In this document: piece by piece, positions 47,607-57,700 of the stretch | Layout: the number at the start of each line of letters is the position of its first letter | How positions within the stretch are numbered: position 1 is the stretch's first letter | Source of the DNA: Vermamoeba vermiformis | Lineage: Eukaryota > Tubulinea > Echinamoebida | Length of the DNA: 64,000 nucleotides | Assembly (NCBI GenBank): GCA_045837725.1 | Contig: JBEWZL010000239.1 | Coordinates: forward strand, 62,001-126,000 | Direction of reading: 5' to 3' | Made by a program: the position numbers and the translations under genes | Notes under the pieces: generated by a model | Databases searched by the model: none | What the model saw: the letters and a program-made list of their open reading frames with translations, nothing else | Told to the model about the DNA's origin: nothing

Positions 47607-48839
47607 ATGAACTCTTCAAACTCGTGGAGCCCGGCAGTAACCCCCGAAGATGGTAAGTGTATTGTACTATAATAACATGATTAATAGAGTTGCAATCAAC
47701 CTTGATATTAATTAATTGCAGTGCTCGCGGAAACTCAACGGAATCAGTTGATAGAAGAGCTGAGATCTGCGGTTAGAGATATTATAGGAAGTATCCTATT
47801 TAAGCCTGATATAGTTATTGAGGATAGTCCAATGACCGTTGCGTTATGTTGAGTATCGAACGGATATTGCTCTATCATCTCCAAGGTAAGCGCAGAGTCG
47901 ATTCAAATCGTAACTTTACTATTATACGATGAAACTCCTATTACTCCGTACTTTACTCGAGAATTCTCTGTTTCAATTTTTCACTCCTAGATTCAACAAA
48001 TTTTCAATCTGAATCCGAAACCCAATTTTAACGATTTACTTCTTTAGTCCCACCCACGGCACTATTGCCGCACCTTATCGATAGTTCAACTCCTAAGCCA
48101 GTCAATACGCTCACGGTCAGGTATGAACGGATTTAAATTTACCTCGTTCGATCCCAGCAAAATTTCCGTTCCCTTACTGGGCATTACTTAAATTCAAATC
48201 CCAGGATTACACTTGCGCTTATGCTTGCCCGTTTCGCGTTTAGCTTACATTAGTCGTGCCAATCTTTGATTGCCGTACGGATTCGTAATCACGATCGCGA
48301 TCAAGATTTAAAGCGCTAGATCTTCAATTCAATTCATAGTTTGCACGCGCTCGCATAACGAGATACTTCGTTCATTAATTACGATTCGCTAAACATTGCG
48401 TAAAACGCACAAATCCGGTTTTATTTTATGGGTCTGATTGACTCTGCTTTCGATTTCAGGAATTGGATAGTATTTGCACTCAACAATAAGACTTTAGTGC
48501 CGGCAGTTACGAGCGTAAACAAGCTGTTGGCAAGCGATCGGATCGTGGACAGGTGCGTGTATCCATTCAGCCGATATACTTTACTTACTCGAGTTAAAAT
48601 TTAGGCCGTACGATAGCAAAGCAATACTCAGCAACGAAGAATGTGCTCAATTGTTAGTCTCATTGCTATCAGGGTTGTCATGTATCAACTTCAAGTTATC
48701 GGATCTTGCCGTGGAGGAACAACTAGAAAGTAAGCAAGCGGATCAAAAGGAAGCAGATGCGAAAGTTGAGGATAAACCCAGAGAGATACCCACAAAGAAA
48801 CATAAGAAGCGGACAAATATAATTATCTTGGATCAATAA
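47607..48839 (+). CDS. RUN-domain protein
   Basis: About 184 residues in the fully in-phase model: exons 47607-47652, 47722-47771, 47828-47885, 48048-48120, 48460-48552, 48605-48839. RUN features: LIEELRSA, then LSIERILLYHLQ (second helix, L...iE.iL.hgL), NWIVFALNNKTLVPAVTSVNKLL (compare AWLRLALNEKTL in RUFY-type proteins), and the closing helix ECAQLLVSLLSGLSCINFKL. A Lys/Glu-rich tail follows. RUN domains act as effectors of small GTPases of the Rab, Rap and Arl classes. The 56-nt intron at 47772-47827 is uncertain: left unspliced, that segment reads AVRDIIGSILF, which also looks like RUN sequence but leaves the frame broken. Confidence 0.65.
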
Positions 48840-49487
48840 TGAATCGCGTGCAGCGTATTCGGATATTGTAGGCTAGAATTCAGGTTAGCACCAAGTATAG
48901 TAACTTGGTAATCCCGTTCACCACAGAAATTTGCCAACAAATTCAGAAAATTGAGTCAATTTCGAGTTTGAGCCAATCAGTAGAGGCATTGCGATATTTG
49001 AATCAAAAAAATTGAAATTTATTAACTCAAAATTGGATGCGTGGATTCAGCCGCGCTAATGAAGAGAAGAATATGAGTACAAATAGGAGAATAATGACAA
49101 GGCTAGACAAGTAGATTGATTAGATTACGAAGGAGCACAAAAAAATCTCGCGTCACTGTTTTTAGCATTTCCATAAATAGAAAAACACAAAACACGTGAT
49201 TTTACCAAAGATAGAAAACATAAAATTGATAAAGGAACTGACCAATGGCGTGCATTTTAAAGGATAAAATTGACGCAATCCCAAGAAAACAACAAAATTG
49301 AAAAAACCTTGTTTGTTGTTTTTTTCATTCAATCTTAATTTATCTTCAAGTCGAGGACCTTGGGCAAGGCACTTTACATTGGTCAATCAGTGTTGTAGTT
49401 GTTTTCCCTTGTTCAATTTTCCTCACTTCGATCGACAGCACTCCAGCTTGTTTTAGATTTTAATACCCCGACGACTTCCATCTTAAA
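48840..49487. other. Intergenic region, RUN gene to Myb gene
   Basis: Contains copy A of the 241-bp dispersed repeat (49141-49381), which ends about 105 bp before the Myb start codon. The remaining sequence is AT-rich with no gene seen. Confidence 0.6.
49141..49381 (+). repeat. 241-bp dispersed repeat, copy A
   Basis: Matches 55581-55821 base for base except for about five substitutions, same length and orientation. It begins AAAAATCTCGCGTCACTG and ends GCACTTTACATTG. No terminal inverted repeats, poly-A tail, target-site duplication or coding capacity visible. Intergenic, just upstream of the Myb gene. Nature unknown; a short non-autonomous mobile element is one option. Confidence 0.85.
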
Positions 49488-51280
49488 ATGCCTCCATCAA
49501 AGCGTTCAAAGCACAGACGTATGGGCTCTAACACTTCTACGGAAGAGGTAATTCATTTTGCTGCTTTGCAAGACATTTTTCACGAGTCAATCCTCTATGG
49601 CGCCAATTTCAGCGATTAAATTGTACTCTCGATTATATTTTGTCGCAATCTTGAAATCAATATATTTTCACACTCATAATTGCCATTATTATCGCATAAA
49701 GAAGCGTATAAGCGCTGGCCCGGAGGATTGACTTTCTTACAATTTCACAAACACAAATACGCAATAAAAATCAATGGCAACTTTACCATTGAATCAATAT
49801 TGGCCATCAATAATAATACGGGCGCTTATTTAATTATAATAATTAAAGCTTTCGGACCTTCGCGCGCTAAAATTAGAGACTAACGTATGATCTTACAGAA
49901 GAGTGACTTCGAAGCTCGCATGAAGATCCCTGCCGAGCTTGTTAAGGGTCCTTGGAAGAAGCAAGTAAGTGAAAGCAACTTTTTGCAATCCCATCTTTGC
50001 TTGTTTGGATTTTCTCGTGTTTGCCAGAAGTCGTTAGAAATTTTGAATTGACGAATATTATTAATAGGAGGATGAATTGCTTGCTTCTCTCGTGGAGGAA
50101 CACGGTCCTAAGGATTGGTCAAAGATCGCAAACAAGATGGCGCAGTTGGGTCATGTTAGAATGGGAAAACAATGCCGAGAGAGGTAAGTTTTTAATACAA
50201 TACATTTACGTGACCAACCGACAAGCATTTGCCCGTACTTTTTCGGGTCTGATCCTCCGATGAACCTAACTAATTTTGGCGAATCCTTTTCAGATGGTTC
50301 AATCATTTGAGTCCCGAAGTCCGTAAAGAAGCTTGGACCTCTGAAGAAGACCGAGTTATTATCGAGTCTCACCGCCAGTTGGGCAACAAGTGGACTGCTA
50401 TTTCACGCCTCCTCAATGGCCGTCCTGCCAACGCGATCAAAAACCACTGGAATTCTACTTTGAAGCGCCAAGTTCAATTCGGCGCTGAAATTGGCTCCGG
50501 CAGCCCTAGACCCGGCAAGAGACAACGCGCCACTGTCGGTCACCAGTCCCGAAAGAAGAGAAGACTCGACGTCTCTAGCTATGAGTCCGGTAAGTCCCGA
50601 AAGCGCATTTTTGATATTTTATTTGCTCCTGGCGGCGAGGCATGCATTATTCAATTTCGCGGGTCTATCCTTAGTTACTCGCACTTGTCAAGCGGCTGTC
50701 AGGAGTTTATACAAAGAATCTTTTTTAAATTTTACAAATCATGAAATTTCGCGTAACAGAATTATTGCAATGTTTTCAATTCTGGCGATTTATCTCCCTG
50801 TATCTCCAAGCTAATATTTTGTTAGATGAGGACTTCGATTCTACTAGCGATGAGATGGACGACGACGATTCTGAATTGGTCACATACGAGAGCCGAAATG
50901 AAGATCAAGATCAGGTCAGGGAAGATCAGCGCACCTTTGCTACTTCCCCCGCTGAAGTGGTTGTTCAAACCGCTGCCAGCGAGAGCGAAGACGAGACGCG
51001 CGCTCACGGTTCCGTTGCTTCTCATGATCCTCTTGCTATGGACACAACGAACCCCGTGTGGAACATCGATCTTATGCACCACAACGATTACGACTCTATG
51101 CAAGTTACACAAAGCTTCCAATATCAACAACCTCAATCATATAACAACTACAACGGATTTAATACAGCGGTTTACCCCGTGATGAATGAGTTCCACGATC
51201 ATCACGATCAGCGACAGGCTGGCAGCTTCAACACGTACTGGGACCCTTTTGAATTCGGAAGTGCCTCGTACAACGCCTAA
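49488..51280 (+). CDS. Two-repeat Myb transcription factor (c-Myb R2R3 type)
   Basis: 330 residues. Two Myb repeats: VKGPWKKQEDELLASLVEEHGPKDWSKIA... with RMGKQCRERWFNHLSP (R2-like), then EAWTSEEDRVIIESHRQLGN with NAIKNHWNSTLKR (R3-like). The Trp ladder is complete in repeat 1; repeat 2 keeps all three Trp positions too. A short basic N-terminus precedes them. After the repeats come a basic RKKRRLD stretch (possible nuclear signal), a strongly acidic segment, and a Gln/Asn/Tyr-rich tail that could act in activation. Exons: 49488-49547, 49899-49964, 50068-50183, 50294-50589, 50826-51280. The first intron (351 nt) is the longest of this gene. DNA-binding role is secure; targets unknown. Confidence 0.92.
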
Positions 51281-51521
51281 ATAGGTGAAAGGAAGGTGAT
51301 CGGAGTTTACTCTGGTCTTCTTGTTTTCTCCTTTGTAATTATTCCCTGTATTTATTTCACGAACGAATGTAAAGTGTAAAGTTAATGTAATTAATTTCTT
51401 TGTTAATAAAACAAACCGCGGTTTCTAATATAAACACTTTGTACATCTTTTATTTACATGAGTATCTTTGACTCCTCGCTCCTCACACAGTTTCAATATC
51501 AATTTCGCGGTCGAATTTTCG

Positions 51522-54500
51522 TTACACAAATTGCTGATCCCAATCTGCATTATTCTTCGGCTGATTAAGGTCGCCAATACCCCAATCTAGACTGACGTCC
51601 GCTGCCCAGTCATCTACCGCGGCGTCATTGTTATTTTCTTCATTAAAATTCTGATTCTCGTCTTCTCCAGAAGGTGGACTTTTAGCTCTTTTTACGGGTC
51701 TAGTATCCGGATTGAGCGGATCTGTGTCCTCGAGCTTTCTCTTCCTCAACAGTGTGCTTCCGTTGTGATTGTTGTTGCTAGCGTCTGACGTATAGGTGGG
51801 TGGAATCATGCTTCCAGAAAAGTCGCTTGGCAGCTCTTCTTTAATTTGAATAACGTTTGATCCATTATTGTTATTGTTGTTCGGATCTTTCTTGCGCAGT
51901 TGATCCCACTTGGAGTACTGGGAATCAAACAGATCCTCTGACACCGCTGACTGTCCCGTCAAACCGGTCAATTCTCTTCCTTCATCTTCCGCGTGTTGTT
52001 GTTGATCAGCCCTAATATCATAATCACGCGGTTGAGGTGCGTCATCATTGTCGATATCAATCGGTGTATTGTCTCGAATGAGGTGCTGTAGGCCCAAGTG
52101 TCGCAGTACGAGTACTTCTTGCTCCAGATCTGTCACGCAAAATAAGTTAATTATCGCTTCTCAAATAGAGTTATGTGTGCTTACATAGAGTGTCGGGGTC
52201 TTCAGCAGGGTACGATCGAAGAGCAGAATTGACGCCCAACATGGCTGAAGTCTGCATCGATGATTCGACTACTAACACGGCACAAACTGCGTCTTGAAGT
52301 GTCACTTGCGTGCGGAACATCAACTTGGCATGCGCTATAATGGGTGTTGCTATAGTGAACATATTGATGTGATGTTAAGACGTACCTTGCGCGAGTCGGA
52401 TCATGCTTTCCAACAGACGCAATGTCGTTCTGGCTGCATTGCGCTGATCAGTGGCACGTTGTTTTCTGTAGTACATTTGCAGCACTTCTTGGCTCTCGCT
52501 GGTCATGTCTGGCGAGAAGGCTGCTTTGATGTAACTGAAGTAGACCTGGAGTTTATCCAGCGGCCACAACGGTTTGTTCACCAGATCTGGCTTAACATCT
52601 GTTTTGTGCTAAAGAAGAATTATTCATATGCCACATTATAGATATTGTGATCTACTTACGCCACGCAAAATGAAGTCACAAACATTTCTGTCCCAGTCTT
52701 TGTTCTGCTCGTCCAACAAAAGAATTACCAAATCAAAACGAGACAACAACGGCGTTGCCATGGCCACGTTCACTGAAAGACGTAATGTAAGGTTAAGGCT
52801 AATAACATAATAATAGGGCTTATAAAAGTATCGTTATGAGAGTTCGAAAAAGGATATTTTCATCAGTGTCGAATTTTCCCTTGGGATTCATTGCTGAAAT
52901 GATCGAGCACCGTGAGCGGAGTTTGCACACGAGACCAGCCTTAGCGACGCTAATAGTCTGCTGTTCCATAGCCTCGTGAATGGCGGCCTTGTCGTGTTCT
53001 TGAATGGTGCCGAACTCATCGATGCAACATATGCCACCGTCAGCGAGGACAAGTGCACCGGCTTCGAGGACCCACTCGCCACCCTTGTCTTTGACAGCTG
53101 TCACTGTCAGACCTGCACTCGTTGTACCCGCACCGGTCGTCAACACTGATCGCGTTGCCACCTTCGATGCAGTGCGCAGTAATTGAGACTAGAGGGTCCT
53201 TTAGTATAAGTGTTATATAGGTCTCAAGTACGTACCTTTCCCGTGCCTGCATCGCCGACCAATAACACGTGTGCTTCGCCACGCAAAGTTGTTCCTCGTG
53301 CGTCAACACGTGCTACTCCGCCGGCCAAGGCTAACGCCACGGCTGTTTTAGCCACATGAAGTCCTGCTAGTTCTGGACAGAGTGCCGAGATGATCATGTC
53401 ACGTGCTAGTAAAAGTACGGGCGATTAATACCAACGCTGGAATGGTGCTTGAAAGTACATACCTCGCAAAGGCGCGTGGCGGTTTTTCTTCCAAAACTCT
53501 TCAAATTCACGGCGCAAATCTTCATTGATGTTCGAGGCTTTTTGTTCGTTGTTCACGCGAATGTGATTGGCCAGCAAGATCATCTCCAGATCGCATCGTT
53601 CGTCTTCAGCCATTGGTCGCCAGCGTCGCGAGACTATGCCAGCAATAGTGACGTCATCACCTGCTTTGCAAAAATCAACCAGGTCGTCCATTAATATCAC
53701 ATTGATCGAGCGAGGAATGGCGCCAACACCGAGCTGATGCACTTGTTCTTGAATTTTAATCTCTTGGTAATCTTTGCACTCGACTTGATCGCCTTCAATA
53801 ATTAAAAATTTGTGGTTGTTGCACGGCGGTGTAATTGGGTTCAAACATTGTGTTGGGATCGGAAACGGATTTACAGATTCGATGTCGGCTTCTTGTTCCC
53901 ATACAAATTTGCATCTAGTGCATTGATATGATTTCTTCCACTATACATACGTTAAGTATTAGTATTTACAATAATAATGTTAGATTCCAATTTGAACTGC
54001 AAATAACGGTACCTCTAACATTTTTGCCAGTCCAGTTCTAATGACAGTGCCTCGTACAGCTAATAAATTTCCAATGTCACTTGATTTGGGCAGCACACCT
54101 AATATGGCAATAAAGTATTAATGCTTATTTGCGGCAATGTGCCGGATCTGGTATTAAATTTTTACCTTTCGTTGTTTCAGCGTTCAACGGCAAATTGCTG
54201 ATTCTAACGTGTACTTTAGCTTTAGGGCTCATTTGTTCTGTGAGTGGGTGATGTTTCTTGACGTCTGCTTGGAAGGCCCAGATCGCGTCATCGAATAAGC
54301 GCAACATCCGTTTCGGATATGAAATCAGCATTGATCCAAGTATCATATTTTCTTGTACCAAATTTAGAAAGCTAAAAATATGATTAATGAGGCGGTGGTC
54401 ATATTTTCGCGCCAATTGCAAATTAATTTTTAGAAGAAATGTAAAAAATATTACAAATAATTAATTAAATTATAATAAGGGTAAAACACAATGACTTACT

Positions 54501-54639
54501 TCACAGGGATGCCGTAAAAAAGTCCTTCGTCTTTATCCAACATCATTTCGTAGATCGGTTCGGCGACATGATCTACAATGAAATTCTTCAGATTACGAAG
54601 CACCCATTCATCCGAATATTCATGCTCCTGTCCGCTCAT
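51522..54639 (-). CDS. MCM9: MCM9 helicase
   Basis: 842 residues. Hexameric AAA+ helicase acting with MCM8 in recombinational repair and mismatch repair. An N-terminal MCM fold with a zinc-binding segment (YQCTRCK ... PTQC) precedes the AAA+ core: Walker [36 protein letters not shown], Walker [26 protein letters not shown], arginine finger [25 protein letters not shown] and [18 protein letters not shown] match human MCM9 rather than MCM2-8. The C-terminal 200 residues are Asn-rich and unconserved. Minus-strand exons: 54500-54639, 54166-54371, 54013-54098, 53463-53940, 53236-53405, 52858-53188, 52660-52781, 52386-52608, 52185-52349, 51522-52129. The intron 52782-52857 is AT-AC of U12 type. Confidence 0.94.
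52782..52857 (-). other. U12-type (AT-AC) spliceosomal intron in MCM9
   Basis: On the minus strand the 76-nt intron starts ATATCCTTTTT, an exact match to the minor-spliceosome donor (A/G)TATCCTTT. It has CCTTAAC as branch site about 11 nt before the 3' end and finishes TTAC. No GT donor exists nearby. Splicing joins ...FDTDE to [13 protein letters not shown] in phase, matching human MCM9 (...YDPQE then SVSVNIALGSPLL). Confidence 0.85.
54404..54413. promoter_or_regulatory. E2F-like site in MCM9 intron 1
   Basis: TTTTCGCGCC fits the E2F consensus TTTSGCGC. It lies in the first MCM9 intron, about 225 bp from the MCM9 start and about 360 bp from the start of the divergent polymerase gene. Could serve both; unproven. 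Confidence 0.25.
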
Positions 54640-54771
54640 GTTAGGCCGTTGTGATCACTTGGAAATGAACGTCAAAAAAAGCAACGAGACAAATTCTCCG
54701 GTTTTTGGTTCGCTTATCGTTTATCTTGGCAGATCCTTCGAAACACCACAAAAAACTGCGTATTGTAAATA

Positions 54772-57700
54772 ATGTATAGGTGGTGTAAGAAGGTGCATGC
54801 CGTCTTGCATGCTTCTAAAAGGGGAGTTGCTCGATCGTCAAATCCACCCATCTTTTCTCAATCAAATACAACTGTAACTAGCAGTGTCAGTAGTACAGCT
54901 GAATTTTATCGAAGTTTTGCACGGAAAGGTATGCATGAAATTAGTGATTTCAGCCGGATCTGCAAGCAGAATAATAATGAAATATTATTTAAAAATTGAT
55001 TTCAACGCCCAAATGGTCAATTTAATGTAAATTCAATATTTTTATTACATATAAATACGACACAAAATTTAATAACGATTATTTGGCTGGATCTCTAACG
55101 TGTCATAATCTTCAGCCAAATCCGATACCAAAGAGAAAGATACACGCCCTCATACACTATTGATCGATGGAACGCCCATTATATACAGAGCCTATTATAG
55201 CACTCCACCACTCACAGCTGGCGAGGACAATATGTCCGTCAATGCCGTGTTCGGTTACACGCGGATGTTGTTGAAATACGTGCGCGAGTTCAAGTGCGAT
55301 TATATAGGTACGTAACCATAATATGCATTAATAGCGTAATGTTAGTTATACTAATGATATTACAGGTGTTTGTTTGGATACTGGAAAATCGTTCAGAAAA
55401 GATCTTCAAAAAGATTACAAAGCCACGCGAAAGCCAGTACCTGACGTATGATTGAAATGATGTTTATTAATACTAGTATATAATAATAACATGTGTTCTT
55501 CATAGGATTTGAAGCAGCAGTTTCCCTTGGTAATTGAGGCAACAAAGGTAAGTTCACGTACGAAATTCTGCGAATGCGGCAAAAATCTCGCGTCACTGTT
55601 TTTAGCACTTCCATAAATAGAAAAACACAAAACACGTGATTTTACCAAAGATAGAAAGCATAAAGTTGATAAAGGAACTGACCAATGGCGTGCATTTTAA
55701 AGGATAAAATTGACGCAATCCCAAGAAAACAACAAAATTGAAAAAACCTTGTTTGTTGGTTTTTTCATTCAATCTTAATTTATCTTCAAGTCGAGGACCT
55801 TGGGCAAGACACTTTACATTGTGCTGACATTAATTGACCCAATTCTTTTTTCAGGCGTTGAATTTGCCGTGTTTAACCAAGCCAGGATTTGAAGCCGATG
55901 ATCTCATCGCAACTTACGCACGAATTGCGGCTGAAAAGGGTCATAGAGTGACGATCGTGTCCGGCGACAAAGATTTGCTGCAATTGGTCAACAGCAATGT
56001 ACGCGTGTACAATCCTTCGACCGATCAGGCCATTGGTACGAACTAGTGATTTATTATAACAATGTCTTAATATCTAACGTATTATTCTCTAGACGAAAAC
56101 TGGGTCAAAACGAAGTACGGCATAATGCCCGAACAATTTATTCATTTGCAAGCCTTGACTGGCGATAAGAGCGACAACGGTACGTCTATATAACAATATT
56201 AGTATGGTGCTTATTGTTAATATATATGTGTCTTATTAGTACCTGGCGTTATGGGTCTGAGTGATAAAGTCGCGACTGAATTGATTCAATCGTACGGCAC
56301 TATCGACAATTTATTGGAGAACATCGAACACGTCGAGCCCGTGAGAATACGCGACAAGTACGTAACATTAAATGAAGTTATGTTCTATTGCTCGTGCTAA
56401 CAGAAACTAGGCTGAAAATCGCCAAGGATCAAATAGTCAAAGCGTTCCAAGTGGTCAAATTGGTTGAGGACGTCGAAGTGCCACCATTCGAGGCCTTGGC
56501 TTACAAGCCACCAATCAGAGAGCAGGTATGAATCGATCGAAATATCACGCTAGAGCTCGTTCTGACATTTGATTATTTTGTTACAGGCACTGCCGTTCTT
56601 TGAGAAATATCGATTTGCCTCGATTATCAAAGCACTCGAGAACAACGTGTTTTCCACCAATGCTCTGCCCAAGGCCTACGAGCCACCAACTGAAGGCGTG
56701 GCTGAAGTCAAAGAGACAAAGACACCACGTGTTAAGGCTGTCAAGACCGAGACAAATGTCACTAAAGCAACGCCAACAACGACTGTTGAGACCGCGCAGA
56801 CTCAGAGCTACACAACCACAGCACCTCAAGTGTCACAGCCAGAAGCACCGGTCCAAGCTGAAGCTGAAAAGAAAGTGTCGCGCATCAAAACAAAAAAAGT
56901 CAGTCCCACCGAGCCACCATCAGATTTGTTGAACTTGCCGATCGATCAAGCGGTCAAAGAAAGCGAGGCATTGACTGAAGTGGCAAGTTCATCGATTATC
57001 AAGCGAGCACCGTTGATTAAAAAGCGAAAGACACCACTGGTCAAAACAAAAGCCACGACAGCAGCTCCTGGCGACACTTTTGTCGAGCCTGTTGACGCTG
57101 ATACTGACGCCGAGTCACGATCTGTCATTGAACTCTTGAACACAGAAGGACTCGATGAGTTGAACGACGATGGCGAGCCTGTCGTTTACGACGATGAGAT
57201 TTACACGCCAAAGCCGAAAGTCTGGAACAAATCACCCAAGAAAGGTGGTCCTCCCATCAAACTTGAAGGCGTGTCAGCTGTCATGATGGAGCCCAACGCA
57301 AAGATCACAACGCTCACCAAGACAGTTGAAATCGACCCTAATGTCGTGATTACAATTGACGAGAACACTAGCCCGCAAGTACTGCGAGAGACGATTGAAA
57401 AGAAGATGAAGGGCGTGACTGTTGTGAACGACAAAGAGTCCACGGAGCGCGTCTTGAAGATCATTTTGGCCCACAAAGACAGGTACTTTGCGTGCGATAC
57501 TGAAGCCGTGGACATTGAGCTCAAAGAAGAGGGTCCTGTCGGGCACGGCAAAGTGATTTGTTTTTCAGTCTATTGCGGCGAAGACGTTAATTTTGGCAAC
57601 GGACCTCGACTATGGGTCGATAACTTGGGTCACGCAGAAGGAGTCATTGAGTACTTCAAAAAGGACTTCTTTGAAAATCCTGGTAAGTTTGCATTAACAG

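Noticed and set aside
49162-49386. Open frame within the 241-bp repeat
   Set aside because: Not kept in the second copy, low-complexity Phe/Leu content; the repeat looks non-coding.
49141-55821. 241-bp repeat as an LTR or virus-derived fragment
   Set aside because: No coding remnant, no primer site, no TG...CA ends and no target duplication; nothing ties it to such elements.
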